A stretch of DNA of 64,000 nucleotides from Irpex lacteus (taxonomy: Eukaryota; Basidiomycota; Agaricomycetes; Polyporales; Irpicaceae): positions 1 through 64,000 of the forward strand of contig MQVO02000032.1 of the NCBI GenBank assembly GCA_001986395.2, written 5' to 3'. This document shows, piece after piece, positions 45,757-59,501 of this stretch (position 1 is its first letter; every line of letters starts with the position of its first letter). The position numbers were made by a program, and so were the translations under genes. The notes beneath the pieces are model-generated. The model had not been told where the DNA came from. It did not search any database and was given only the letters and a program-made list of their open reading frames with translations.

Positions 45757-48700
45757 ATGGGTCCCCCACATCGCACGGCAGTCTTCCTCTGGTCACTGCT
45801 CGTGCTCGCGAGCTTCGTCATTGCGCAGCGCGAGCCGGAGAGCACCATCTCCTACTTCCAGAACCTACCCGCTCGACTCTTCTTCTTCGACGATACCACT
45901 TCTGTGGTGTACCATGACGCGCAACTGGGTAATGTGTATGTGTCGGATAACGAGGGAAAGGCATGGAAGCGGGCGGATGATGTTCCTGAGGGAAAGGCGG
46001 CGATGGTGATAGAGCATCCGTTCGACAACAACTACGTGCGTAATCCGAATGTCTCTGACTTGTGGAATATTCTGGGCCGGAAGCTTGACTCTGTTATCAC
46101 TCTCCTGGCACCTCGTTGAACATGCAAGGTCTAACATGTCCTCGGTTCGGAGAGTGCTAGTAGAGCGCGCCTAGAATATCGCGCCACATTTTCTATAAAC
46201 ACACAGCTCTAACTTCTCTACAACACAGGCATTCATTCTAACAAAAGGGACCACACACTACCGAACGGATGACCGCGGCAAGACATGGCGATCGTTCAAC
46301 GTCCCCGTACCTCCAGCCTACATAGGCAAACCGATCTCCTTCCACTCCGACCCCAAGAAATACGGCTACATCCTCTACCAAGGCACCCGCTGCTCTTCCG
46401 GGATCTTCGGCCAAACATGCATGGACGAGACATACTACACCAAAGACGCGTTCTCCAGCGAGGCGCAATTGCTCTTGAGCGACACAAGCAAATGCCAGTT
46501 CGCACATAGCACCAAGGACTTCAAACACGATGCCCACCCCGACCTCGTCTACTGCGTCGCATTCGACTCCACAAGCAGCAACGGCATGCACTCCCTCTCC
46601 TCCAGCAAACTCTTCTCCTCGACCGACTTCTTCTCCCAAGACCAACGCGTCGAGGACCTCGGGATCGGGAAGAACGCGCGGGGGGTCGTCGCCTTCGCCA
46701 TCGTCTCCAAATTCGCCGTCGTCGCCCTCCGCGACCTGTCCAGCAACACGGGCGACATGCTCCTCTACGTCACAATCGACACCAAAACCTGGGCCAAGGG
46801 CAGATTCCCGCACGCGTCTTCCGCGCAACTGCGCGAAAACGCGTACACGATCGTAGAGAGCACGACGCATTCGTTGGGCGTGGACGTCATGCTGCACGAA
46901 CGGAACACGATCGGGACGTTGTTCGTGAGTAACTCGAATGGGACGTTCTTCACTGAGAGCCTGCACGATACGAACCGGAATAAATGGGGGTACGTCGATT
47001 ATGAGAATCTGTACGGCGTGGAGGGCGTAGGACTTGCGAACGTCGTGGCGAACGCGCCGGAAGTAGAGGCGCGCCGCGAATCTAAGAAAATCCAGAGTCG
47101 CATCACGTTCGACGACGGACGGACATGGACGCGCCTTCGTCCTCCTTCGACGGACGCAGACGGCCATCGCATCGCGTGCAACCCGTCAGACGACGACTGC
47201 TCGTTGCACCTGCACAGCGTGACGGACGCGCGAAACTCCGGGCTGGTGTTTTCGTCGCCTGCGCCGGGGTTCGTGATGGGCGTGGGGAGCGTGGGCGAGT
47301 ATTTGAGGCCGTATGAGGAGTGTGATACGTGGATGAGCGAGGATGCTGGTGTTAGTTGGCGCATGGTTAGGAGGGACGCACATCTTTATGAGTTTGGGGA
47401 TCAGGGGAGTGTGGTGGTTGTCGTTGGGGATGAGGAGGTTACGGATGAGGTGCGGTATTCGACTGATCTTGGGAGGACTTGGTGCGTTGAGTTTTCTTCT
47501 TCCTTTTCCCCTTCCCCTTTCCCCTCTCCTCCAAACTCCTCTAACAATCTTCATCTCCATCTCCATCACCAGGAAAAAATACAACATCGGAATAAACCTG
47601 CGCGCCCGCCTACTAACCACGATCCCCGACTCGACCTCACAAAAGTTCATCCTCTTCGGGCAAGTGTCCAAGCGCGATCAAAACGGCAACGGCGGGAACA
47701 ACGGGAATAACAACAAGGGACCGGTGGCGGTGGTGTTTTTGGATTTTGCGGGGACGAGGAGTCGGCAGTGTGGGGACAGCGATTTTGAGGATTGGCAGGC
47801 TAGGTCGGCGAGTCATGAGTGCTTGATGGGGCATAAGGTTCGTCTTGTTTTCCGTTTCTTGTGTTTTTTTTGTGTTTTTTGTGGAGGGGCAGAGGATGGA
47901 GAATGAGAGAGCTGATTGGGGTATATAGCAATATTATAGGAGGAGAAAGGCGGGGGCGGATTGTTTTGTGGGGAAGAAGTTTATCGACCCGATCGCCAAG
48001 TATGAAGATTGTCCGTGTACGGACGAAGATTACGAGTGGTACGTCCTTCTACCCTTCTCCTACTACCTCATTCATCCCACCTCACGAAACTCGCCAGCGA
48101 CTACAACTTCATCCGGCAAGGCTCCCAATGCGTCGTCGTGGGCCCCGAGCCGATCCCCGCGGGGGTGTGCGCGCCCGACGACGCGAAGAAGACGTACATG
48201 GGCTCGTCGGGGTATGTGAAGATCCCGGGGAACACATGTGATCGCAACCACGGGCTGAAGAAGGACGAGAAGGTGGAGAAGAGTTGTTCGCAAGGTGAGT
48301 TTTACGTTTTTTAATGCTGGGTGGTGTGGTGTGGTGAGAGTGTGAGGGATGCTGATTTTTTGGGGGTTTGTAGCGCAACCGCAGGAAGGGGAGATTATTC
48401 ATCAGATTGTGAGTTTTTACTGTTTGGTTATGTTGCAGAAGAGCAGTGGTTGACTTTTTTGGGGTAGACGGAGTTCCCAGCTGTGGTACAGCAGTATTCG
48501 TACTTTAAGCAATCACAGGTTCGTACTCCTCACACGTTAGACCAGACACGTATTGAACCTGATACTCCCCAGACGATCCTCGTGCGACTCGCCGACCACA
48601 GCATCTGGCAGTCAAGCAGCGAAGGCTACTACTGGCAACAAATCCTCCCCAACGAGAAGTTCGTCGCCTTCTACATGCACGCCTACAGCCACGACCGTGC

Positions 48701-51254
48701 CTACCTAATTACCGAGTCGCAAAAGTACTACTACACAACCGACACCGGCAAAACCTGGTACTCGCTCGACGCGCCCCTCCCACCCAACGGCTTCGGGCTC
48801 GCCGTGCTGCACTTCCATCCCATCCACTCCGACTACCTCATCTGGACAGGCCAAAAGGACTGCGCGGCGTTCGGACCGAACTGCCACGTCGAGGCGTTCT
48901 ATACCACGGACAACGGCCGGCGGTGGCATGATATTGACTCGTACGTGAGGAACTGCGGGTGGGCGAGAGACGCGGAGCTGCGCATCGACCCGAACCAGAT
49001 TCTGTGCGAGTCGTATGCGAAGAAGGCCGGGAACCAGAAGTTCTTCCAGAATGATAACCCCCTGGAGTTGATCAGTGGGACGGAGTTTTATAGCAGGAAG
49101 ACGAAGCTGTTTAACCATGTTGTTGGGTTCGCGAAGTTTTCGGAGTTTTTGATCGTCGCTGAGGTGAGTGAGGTGTTTGGTTTTGGTTTGGGTGGGTGGA
49201 GAAGGATGCTGATGTGTTTGGTGGGCGGGTAGTATCAACCGGAGAAGCATTCCCTCGATTTGCAAGTCTCGTTGGACGGGAGAAGTTTCGCGACGGGATT
49301 GTTCCCGCCGACTCTCCGACTCGAGCAGCACGTAAGTCGCTGCTTCACACTGACAACAGAGTATCGGAGTCGAGATTTTGACCGTGATTATTTTTTACGC
49401 AGGCATACACGATCCTAGAGTCAAGCACCAAATCGGTGTTCCTCCACGTCACTGTCTCAGAACAGCCGAACCTGTGGTGGGGCGATATCCTCAAATCGAA
49501 CTCGAACGGAACGTACTTTGGCGTGTCTGTCGACTATGTGAACCGCAATGTCAACGGATACGTCGATTTTGAGAAGATGATTGGACTGGATGGGATCGCT
49601 CTTATTAACGTCGTTGGGAACCCGCATACGGCGCCTTTGACGGGCACCAAGGAGATTCAGACGAGGATAACGCATAATGATGGTCTGTTTGGTGTTCTTT
49701 GGGTGTTGGATGTGTACTGATTTTGTGCGGCTAGGTGGTACTTGGAAGCCGTTGTCACCGCCTCCTGTAGATTCACACGGCAACAAGTATGAGTGTACCT
49801 CGACGGTAAGAAACAATATTTGTCTAAAGATGCTGTGTGCTCATTGTCTGAATAGAGCTGCGCCTTGCATGTGCACGGATTCACCGAACGTTTCGATTCG
49901 CGCGCCACGTACAGCACACCCTCCGTACCTGGTTTACTCATGGCAGTCGGCAACGTCGGCGAGAAGCTCGCGCCTTACACCGACAGCGACACCTTCCTCA
50001 GCCGTGACGGCGGTTTCACATGGGAGGAAGTGCACAAGGATGCCCATCTCTGGGAGTTCGGTGATTCAGGTTCAGTCCTAGTTATGGTGAACGACGAGGA
50101 ACCGACGGACCACGTCATGTTCAGTACCGACGAGGGTCTGAACTGGCGGGAGTATCGCTTCTCGGACGAAAAGGTCTGGGTGAAGTCTATCGTGACCGTG
50201 CAAGAAGACACGAGTCGGAGATTCATCCTCCTTGGGTTCTACCCTCGCTCCAAGGATACCGCTGTTGCGGTTCACTTGGACTTCTCTGCGCTTACTCACC
50301 GCCAATGTAAGCGTTGCAACTCAACCGTCATGACACATGCGACTGATTCACTGAACTAGGTGTCTACGATGAAAATGATCCTAACCACGACGACTTCGAG
50401 CTCTGGAGTCCTAGTGAAAGCCGAACTGAGGCTTGTCTTTTCGGACGCCGGGTAAGTACAAGTTTTTACTGTGTAGTCCGACGCTCTGACACGTTCTATG
50501 GCAGACTTTGTACCATCGACGCAAGCGAACCGCAAACTGTGTTATCGGTGATCGACAGAAGGTCGAAGCAAAGATCCAGGAACACTGTGAATGCTCTGCA
50601 GTCGACTTTGAGTGGTAAGACATCCCACCTCTGCGTCATCAGGTCGCTCACTAACATCCTCTCCAGTGAATTCAACCATCGAAGAAATGCAGATGGCGAG
50701 TGTGTCTTGGAAGAGGGCACAGAGGCGCTTGCCAGCGATGACTCGTGTCGGGGTGATGATGAATTCTGGTACGAGAGAACGGCGTACCGAAAAGTCCCCA
50801 TCTCGTCCTGCGAAGGTGGCCTGCGTCTGGACCAAGGTACTCCCCACAGATGTCCTGGTATCAAGGGACACGGATTCTTCTTCTGGTTGTTTGTGTTGGC
50901 CATCCCTTGCCTATTCGCTGGCTTGGTTGGTTACTGGTTCTATCACAAGAGCGGCCTTGCTAGAGGGTGAGTGCATTTTTCCTGTCCAACCCAAATGCAT
51001 AGAGCTCATGATTTTCGAACAGGACCATTCGTCTGCCTGGACCTGAAGGAAACTCTAGATACTCCGGCGGCTCCGGTGTACTCTCTACTCTCGCGTCTGT
51101 TCCGTGGTTCCTCATTGGCCTCGGCGGCATCGCGTGGGAGTGGATATCTTCAAAATTCGAGTCAACGACTACGAGGTTCAGACCGAGAAGAGGGTACAGG
51201 CATATTCCTGTCGATGAGGATGCACAGATACTACGCTTCGAGGATGAAGATTGA
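45757..51254 (+). CDS. vps10: Vps10 (sortilin-family vacuolar sorting receptor)
   Basis: Sixteen exons from 45757 to 51254 give 1471 residues in frame. A signal peptide (to about residue 24) is followed by two VPS10 beta-propeller domains, each with Asp-box-type motifs ([41 protein letters not shown]). Each propeller ends in its Cys-rich 10CC module ([14 protein letters not shown] and [14 protein letters not shown] patterns). One transmembrane helix ([21 protein letters not shown]) is followed by a second hydrophobic stretch ([18 protein letters not shown]) and a cytosolic tail ending FEDED. Vps10 cycles between the late Golgi and endosome to deliver carboxypeptidase Y-type cargo. The gene is convergent with DUF6533 gene c, 273 bp away. 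Confidence 0.95.
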
Positions 51255-51527
51255 GGGTTCCGTGTGGAATAGTGCCGTAATATTATTTTTGTCAGATACG
51301 ATATACTACGTTGGAATTCTCCCCTGCTGTCTAGTTGTGTATATGTATGCACGTACTCGTTTGTAAATTTGATATATAGAAATCTCAGTATCTTCCTGTG
51401 CACGCACGAATTTCTCGTATGGGTTTAGAATAGTGGTATCATGCAATGGGTTCGATCTTCGCAAACCCACATTGACATACTGGGGACGTTATCATCGATG
51501 TTAAGCAATTGTTAAGGCAAGGGCATT

Positions 51528-53075
51528 CTACTTTTCCCGTAGTATCTGTTCGTTTGCTTGTCCTAAGCTGACTTGAGACGGCGCGGACGGACTTAAGGAA
51601 CCACCCTGTTTCTCCACCTCTACAATTGCAACCTCGCGCAGCTCCAAAAAGAATCGAGACACGAGTATGCCCGTGAACCTAGAAAGAGTGAGCGTCTGTA
51701 GAGTGAGTGAGGGATGGAGGCCGTACGTGTGCAGGATAGACGTGACGAGGATAGTATTCTACGGTCGTGCAAGAAATAGTCAACAATAAATTAGATTGTG
51801 AATGGTATCGATGAGTACCTTGATAAGCAGTACTGCCAGGCCAAACCCGAGCAACGTACTGAACGGTTGTGAGACTATGAGCCACGACCTGAAGTGCGGT
51901 TTCTCTATGCGCACTCACACGAAATACAGTGTTCCTGTCATGAACGTCAGGGTGTTGATCCAAATCATTGGAGCGTATCCGTGCGAGCACTAACCGTCAC
52001 GCATCAGCCTCTCTGTCACGTTCGCAGCTTTAACTTGATGGAGGTCTTTTACGTATCTGTAGGTCTTTACCCATGTTAGAGCTATCGCCAGGGTATCCCC
52101 AGCGAGGACACAGATACGTGTAGCCATGATAGCTGCACGGAGCGTGGTAAGCTTTATGGAAACGTATTGAATAAAGATAGAACCAAACCACTAAGGAGAG
52201 AAATGTACGGAATACTAAGCTGACACAGAAACGGATCGAACATGACTGGTATCACGTACTTATGTTGGCTTGTTTGCGAAAGACGGGAAATGGCGAGACA
52301 CCAAACTTGTTGGTATAGCCCGTTGTATACAGCTGATCGTGACGTGAAGAATATCATCTGCGTAGCAGGTTGCCCAATCAGCCATATATCGAATGCAAAG
52401 CAGGATATCATCACCAGATACATCACTAGAGATGTAGACACAAGGCTGAATACCGCGATGAAAACTGGGATGCTGCGGTTCCATACTATGCTCACTCTCC
52501 AAGCTGTAAATACTGTGTTGTCGATGTCAGCCAATACGACAAGCCCACTATCTCCGTAATGGACACGCACCGGACGTACAAAAACTTAGAATCAGCGTGA
52601 AGACCTCGTAAAATCGCTGTAGCACAGCGCAGCTTTGGAGCAGACTTAGTGCAACCGGATTGCGGGCCAAATGAAATCTCACCTCTAAAGCAATCAACTG
52701 TTTAGTGGGATATTGTGGATCGTCTATAACAGATAATACACGTACTCGTGCGCTTGATGTAAGATCTAGAGTAACCAGGACCACCGCGAAGGACAACAGG
52801 GCGTATCTGTTAGCGACAAAAAGAAGAGTACCCCTGGAGCACTTTTGCTGCCATATACACCGTACTTCACGATGAAGCGTCAGGAGGTGGTCATAAGTTG
52901 CTAACGCTGGCACATGTAACTGCGTGAGAACCATTCAGGTATGATTATTGCATACCGTACCGAGAATCAGAGAATGGACGTATTTTTCGGTCCGTCTATC
53001 GCAAATTGTCAGTGCAGCATCGGGAGAAAGAAAACCACTAGAATTTTACACTTCATGTAATGCCTTAACGTCCAT
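51528..53075 (-). CDS. DUF6533 multi-spanning membrane protein (c)
   Basis: Exon 1 (53075-53050) and exon 2 (52995-52961) join to the core exon starting at 52916: TEKYVHSLILALATYDHLLTLHREVRCIWQQ, then ANRYALLSFAVVLVTLDL. Helices follow (VFTAWRVSIVWNRSIPVFIAVF, ALTWVKTYRYVKDLHQVKAANVTERLMRDG). Short exons TLYF and SWLIVSQPFSTLLGF come next, and the last encodes FTGILVSRFFLELREVAIVE and a Ser/Pro tail to the stop at 51528. Exon phases match gene a exactly (exon 1 phase 2, core exon entered in phase 1). Seven helices, unknown function. It diverges from nothing close; the 53.1-55.3 kb side is gene-free. Confidence 0.75.
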
Positions 53076-55362
53076 CTTCACTTCGTTTCAGTAGCCACAG
53101 CAGCCAACCCACGATCCTAGGGGAAAGAATGTCAGCCGCGTACCTACAGTATGCACGTCCTATTTGTAGTCCGTTAGAAGAATGAGTATGAACCCCACAA
53201 TCCGACAGCCGTCGGATGAGGAAAGAGGAGGCGGCCCCTGAGCAGCCTCCAATTCAGTCAAACGTAATTCGCTGGGAGATACTAGTTAGAACTGGACGTG
53301 AAACGCGCACGCCACCAATATATCTGGAAGTCATACTATGGTTAATAAAACCACTTGTTTTCCATCCATCAGGAACTAAGCAGACAAGATAATCATACAG
53401 CAAATGACGTACTGAGCTTTGTATGTTTGCTATGGTTCTAGCTCACGACAGGATCTACGGACATTATCGACTCTGTAGAGCCAAGCTTCGGTCCAACTTG
53501 AAGTCCGGTATATGACACAAGGCAGAACAAGAAGGTCTATATCTCAATCGCGGTCAGAGCATCTCATAGACGCGCTCTATCGCTGGACAGCTGACAGCCT
53601 GCGAAACGTGCGTATGGCAGAAAAGCTGTTAGCTACGGGGCCGAAATTAAACACTCACTTGTGCACAGTAGTCAGTCTACTTCAAAGCTATATCCACGCA
53701 CCTCCCGTACTTGACTATATATAGATCATCGGACGCTTTCGTCGCGTCACGGTCTTGAGATTCAAAGCTGGAAGACACTTTGCGAGTCAGTTGGGGTGAG
53801 CATGTCGTATGACCTTGTGGGATATACGTTTTGGATTGTTTGGAGCTGACGGAACTGGAATCAGGTTTTTAACTGAAAGAGAGGATGGTGGAATGCGGCA
53901 AGGCACCGTGACAGTGGACTGGCGCCGACGCCACAACGGGCAGTGGACTCGGACGAGCGTCACTGCGGTTGGCTGGTTCCTTCAGTTACTCATCGACCGT
54001 CGTATCACAATATTGAAAATGTATCGTTGTCGGTAAAGTTCCCCCGTTATTCAGAATCTAAGTTGGTGCTGACTTGGTCGTATATTTCTTACTTAGACTC
54101 AGGTTGAAGTCGACATTAAAGGGCAGATATCAACCCTCCGAGTCCGCTCGTCTTCCGTGATCAAGTCCACTTCGTCACGGTGGCATGCCTCTTTTGTTAT
54201 TAAATAAAGGGACTCACAGACACGCTAAAATGTATGAAATCGCCTCCTTCCCCCCTGACACCACTTCTATATCTGCCGTGTCTATGGAGCTGTCATTCTC
54301 AAGCACTGTATGTCGATGTGCTTCACTTGAACCTGCCATATCAAACGATTGCCACACTTCCACTTACCACAGGCAACCAACCAAACTTTCAACGACAGAC
54401 AGTGATCGGGAGAAAGCTCCTTGTCTACGAGGATCTGGCCGGTACAACATTCTCGGTTCGCATTCGTTCACAAGACGATGTGTCTTGCCCTCTGGGTCTT
54501 CCGAAAGCTATCGGAACGTTTGGGCCTTGAGGTTTGCCCTCAGTCCTTCCTGTTAGGTATGCTGTGTTCGTTCTATTAATATCGATTGAGATGCTGATTC
54601 CTGTGACACCAGGTAGATCTTCCTGTAAGCTTCTACGACGCATAGGCAGACAAGACAGGAGACTATTGCTGCGATCGTCTGATGTCAGTCAGTTTTCCCA
54701 GATCACACTCGCTGGTACTTTAGCCGGGGGAAAGTTCCATACGGATGAAATAGAAGCCGTTGTAGTGGACTGATGACAGGTCAAAGAAAATCATTGAACG
54801 GTGCACTATTCTCTCCATATCATTGAGCCAATTGTTTTCTGATGTTGCGGTCCTTTAGATTCAACGGCTGTGTACTTCCTCGTACAACCGTAAGTAGTAT
54901 TCACATATCTCGCACCACAACGCTCACAATCACTCAACAACGCTCACGATCAAGGCTAGATTTCGTAAGCGCATTATGCTCCTCAAACAGATATAATCTT
55001 GATCCCATCGTATCTGAGAGAAGCCCGCTGTCCAAGGCAGTTCGACATGAGAGTGCTGTTGCAACGTATGCTGGCAGTTCTTAAAAATGCCTCATTGCAT
55101 ATGATGAGTGTGGCCATCGAACTGCAGCTTTGATCCCCAAGTATCCACCGACTATCCGTTAGGACGCCAACTACCAACGGACGGTGCTTGCACGTACTGC
55201 GCACATCCCCGCCTCTTCGTATTTATTGCTATCACGGCTTTCGGTGGCGGGGACAAGTCTCCTCATGCTCTGGAGTACTCAGGACTCCATTACAGCATTG
55301 TTATACAGCTAGGAATCCTTCGTTGACACTCGTCTGTATTCAGGCACTTCTACCACGAAAGC
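53076..55362. other. Mostly gene-free; weak plus-strand coding remnants at 54234-54773
   Basis: Two stretches read like real protein, RQTVIGRKLLVYEDLAGTTFSVRIRSQDDVSCPLG (54385-54500) and ITLAGTLAGGKFHTDEIEAVVVD (54700-54773), but stops and no clear splice sites separate them. Probably a decayed gene. Confidence 0.4.
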
Positions 55363-57029
55363 ATGGCGCCTTCAGACAGTGCGGTTTTGCAGAAGATTGG
55401 GACCGACGTCATACGCCTGTTTATCTCGGTTGTCATTGAAACATGGCTTGTAGGTAAGTAATCAGCTCTCAATTACGAGACTCGGAGTTGTTGTCATGGA
55501 ATGTACCAGTCGAATACTGACGCTGGACCTACCACCCTCGCACCTTGATAGCCATCTACACTGTCCTGGCCATCAAAGCCAGTACCATTCTCCTGTTAGT
55601 TGATCTTACTTTCACGACAGAAGGTACTGTGCTGAGCGCGTATGATAGCCACAAAACTCGACGCCGAAACAAATCGTCGTTTGTGATGTGGATCCTTGTC
55701 GCCCTCATGTACTTCATGGATATTACACTCTGGGTAATAGACGTCAGGAACGTCGTCGCGGAACTAAATACAACACTCGTTGACACCCACCATACGGGCA
55801 CACTTGATGAACGCTATAATAAATCAAATAATTCAGTCCTCAAGTTATCACTCGCAGTCGACGTCCTCTATGCATTCATGGTACGTCGTTTGTACCGTAT
55901 GTCTGACATAACAATGGAGAGAATATTAAACGATCGATGGATCTACCCCACAGACGATTCTGGGAGATGCGATCGTGCTGTGGCGTGTCCGAGCGTTCTG
56001 GTGTCAGGGACAAGAATATTTCTTCATGTTGATCCCATGTGCAACTTGGTTCGTGTCCCTTAGTGAGTAATATCATCTGGCCGGTGTATTTGAACAAATT
56101 TGAGGCTGACGTGATACTTCGACCCAGTCCTAAGTCTTCTGTTGAGCTATTGCGCGGCACGTTCGGATGCTGATCTTTCCTTTGGTCAATTCGAGCATCC
56201 GGCGTTCTGTAGAAACATCCAGTCGGCTGCATATTGGGCTCAGTTCGTGACCTCTGCGGCTTCCACACTGATGATCGCGATTAAAACATGGTAAGCCCGA
56301 GCTACGCACTGCAATGAAAGTATTCGAGTTATAACTCACAATGCGGTCATGTTATCTTAGGATGCATCGAAGGACGTTGAAGTCATTCATGGCTGATATG
56401 CACAACCGATCTCCGGTGTATAAAGCTATGCTCATAATTGTTGATACAGGCATTTTATACACCTTGTTCTTCGTGAGTCTACTCTTCGTTGTCTAAGATG
56501 TTTCTAGCTACTGATGAGCAGATATGTAGCTTGCCGAAGTGTTGCTCAACATTGGCGTACTGGACGGTGCGATTAACAAGATCCCTCGATTGGACTTCGC
56601 CCTTGAAGTGTACGACTTTCAAACGAGTACTATAGTTGTGAGTATTGACTATAGATCTTGAGAATCGAGCTGATTTAATGATTTTACTTTCCATAGGGCC
56701 TCTACCCAACTGTTATCGTTATTCTAATACATACACAATGCTTCATGTTAGACATGGAAGGCAATGCTACTATGGCCAGTGCCGTCGTCTTCGCACACAA
56801 ACGTCGAACTGTGACTACGACCATCGACGACACTGTTCATGTTCCCTCGATAGTGTGGCGAGACATCGAAGACTCTGGGGGCGGGGCTATCCTGGGCAAA
56901 GCTACGAAGGGGAATAGCGACGATACTGCTGACTGCGAAGAGAGGGATAATGCGAACCACCTGCGATCTTTGCTAAACCAGAAGGAAACCACGTCAAGCA
57001 GGACTCGGCAAGTGGGAAAGGAGCCATAA
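55363..57029 (+). CDS. Seven-helix agaric membrane protein, copy 2
   Basis: Seven exons (55363-55453, 55552-55880, 55954-56062, 56128-56290, 56361-56472, 56530-56637, 56697-57029) give 414 residues in frame. The start MAPSDSAVLQKIGTDVIRLF is followed by seven hydrophobic segments with the motifs FVMWILVALMYFMDITLWVI, NVVAELNTTLVDTH, ILGDAIVLWRVRAFW, GQFEHPAFCRNIQSAAYWAQ, KAMLIIVDTGILYTLFF and GLYPTVIVILIHTQCFMLD. A polar tail ends the protein. Closely related throughout to 41420-43102, which lies in the opposite orientation 12 kb away. The family is common in agarics and uncharacterised. Confidence 0.8.
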
Positions 57030-57416
57030 CGCACAGTCTCATACCAACTGCAGCATACTTACCAACTCGCGAGAATAGATGGATTTCGGTGGATGTGTAG
57101 GATAGCGAAACTTATGTGACACTGTCGCGATGTTTGTTTGGTTATGATTATTTGGCTCTAATTTTACGTCGATGACCAGCCTTGTCTGGCCTTTCATTAA
57201 CTCCAAGTCTCAACGCAAGGATCAAGTATCGGTTCTTTGCTTTGAATGTGTTGTATCACCACCATAGCCTGAGCAAATAAGTCCGCTCGTGTCAGTGAGT
57301 GCTCATCACGATCGCAGACTAGTAGATCTAAAAGAACGTGGTCGAGATCTGGGCTATTGCGTAGGTCAACTTGTTATCGTCATCTCGAGCTCGGTACATT
57401 TCGTCGCCTTCCCACA

Positions 57417-59347
57417 ATGGTTGTAACACAGGTGACCCTTGGACTAACAGTCATGTCGATCCTGTCCGTTCCTCTTCATGTGCGCGCAGCTCATCAAGAA
57501 GTCCTCCGTCTCCCACCATCTCATTTTAACGCACAACCACCAAGTCTTCCCGTAGCAAATGGAACGGTACCGTTCTGGGTACGATATCTAAGCAAGGATC
57601 ACCAGCCTTCCTTGACGCATGGTAGCGAGGTTCCTCTCACGGAAGACGCAGACATCTGCATCATCGGCAGTGGGATCACTGGCGTGTCTGCGGCTTATCA
57701 TCTCTCCCGGGCTGTTGCCAGTGGCCAATGGACGTCGAACACGACTGGTCCACTCAAGACCGTCATACTGGAAGCGAGGGAGTTCTGTAAGTAGTGCGTT
57801 TGTATCAGATAAACTTGAGTTAATTCTTATACTCCTTGGCATTTTCGACAATAACAGGTAGCGGCGCCACAGGTAAGCAGCACGGCAGTTACGCACCCGC
57901 CTACCCAGCTATTTTGTTGTACTACGAGTTTCTGACCAATAGTTTAGGCCGTAACGGAGGTCATCTGACCCCTCACGCCTTCGCCCATTTTACCTCACTC
58001 TCTGAGCGTTTTGGCCAGGAAGATGCGATACGCTCCCTTGAGCTAGAACGCTACACCTCATCAGAGATCCGCAAGATTCTAGAGGGCACAAACAAAGTAG
58101 ATGGCGTCGATCTGGTCTCCGATGGCCGAGTCATCCTCCTGTTCTCCAAACAAGAGGAGGATCTCACACGCGCCGAGTTTGAGGCTGCTAAAGCCGCAGG
58201 AATAGATGTATCAGATGTCGAGTGGCTCTCCAAGGACGAAACCGAGGAGGTACTTTCAATCGTTACTAGTATGCATAAACCAGCGTATAACTCAAGTGGT
58301 TTCGCAGAAATATGGTGCGCCTTACCCATCAGTGAAGATTCCCGGGAACAACGTCTGGCCACTCAAACTCGTCAGCCACCTATACAACCTCGCTGAAGCA
58401 GTATCCCCAGACTTCAACTTAACTCTCCACACGCGCACCCCTGTGACTTCCATATCCGAGGTATCCGATTCATCTTCTAAGCGATGGTCTTTGCACACCC
58501 CGCGCGGTGACATCCGCTGCTCCGCCGTATTACACGCCACGAATGGGTACGCAGCCCACCTTCTTCCCTTCCTGCACGGCGAGATCGTCCCTACGCGAGG
58601 CCAAGTCATCAGTACCCGCGCGAACAGGCCTGAAGCATTCGGCAAAGGTAAAGAAGGCTTCGTAGGCAACGAAGGGTTCGAATATTGGTTCCCAAGACCC
58701 AGGAAGGGCGCGGACGGAGATGAGAACGAGCTGGTCATCATTGGCGGAGGTCGAGAAGCCGCCAAAGACGGAAACTTCGAGTTCCATGTCGTCGATGACT
58801 CGACGGTGAACGAGACAGTCGGGAAAGCGATTAGAGGTTTCTTGCCTGCGGTGTTCCCTGGGAGATTTGACAACGGAACGGAGCCTGAGATGGAATGGGT
58901 AAGACTAGAAGTCGAGAACTACGGGCTTCGGAAGCATCGGGACTGACAATTTAATCTAGACTGGTATTATGGGATATACGCAGTCCGGGGAGCCGTTCGT
59001 GAGTGCAAGAGTTGATGTATAAAAACGTAAATTTCATCTGAGTGGTGCGGCGTAGGTTGGACCTATCATCGACCCCTCAAAAGGACAACAGACCGGTCAA
59101 TACATCGCTGCGGGATATACGGGACATGGAATGCCACGCGCCTTCGCATGGTGAGTACTCCAGCGATTGGCATAATTCTATTCTCACACCTTTCACACCT
59201 ACTTCTTCTTACAAAACCAGCGCCGAGGCTGTAGCAGGACTGATACTCGCGGATCTGAAAGGAGAGGCTTGGACCGTACCGGAGTGGTTCCCGAGACACT
59301 ATCTAACGACTGATAGTTTGAGGTCGATCGGGAAGCGGACTGATTGA
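57417..59347 (+). CDS. FAD-dependent oxidoreductase (DAO family), secreted or lumenal
   Basis: Seven exons (57417-57786, 57858-57872, 57948-58249, 58308-58898, 58960-58998, 59056-59150, 59221-59347) give 512 residues. An N-terminal hydrophobic leader (LGLTVMSILSVPLHVRA) is followed by the dinucleotide motif ADICIIGSGITGVSAAYHLS. The DAO signature CSGATGRNGGHLTP is assembled from exons 1-3, with a 15-bp exon 2. Later motifs are KYGAPYPSVKIPGNNVWPLK, ATNGYAAHLLP, VIIGGGREAAKDG, IMGYTQSGEPFVGPI and AGYTGHGMPRAFACAEAVA. It probably oxidises an amine or amino acid with FAD; substrate unknown. Intron 2 (57873-57947) is 75 bp with no in-frame stop, so retention would insert 25 residues. Convergent with the hydrolase, 154 bp away. 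Confidence 0.9.
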
Positions 59348-59501
59348 GTGGTCAAGCCCTATCAAGTAGAGGACACGAATATGACTATAGGTATTTGATA
59401 CATGAGCCAAGTATGGAAGGGCTGGAAGCACCGGATTACGCTTCTTCTGGGGAGTCAGAAAGCAGTGCTTTCAACGCTCGCTCGGGCGCATCCCAATGGA
59501 C

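Noticed and set aside
46238..47167. 309-aa minus-strand frame
   Set aside because: It is antisense to the large second exon of VPS10, whose reading frame is confirmed by domain motifs.
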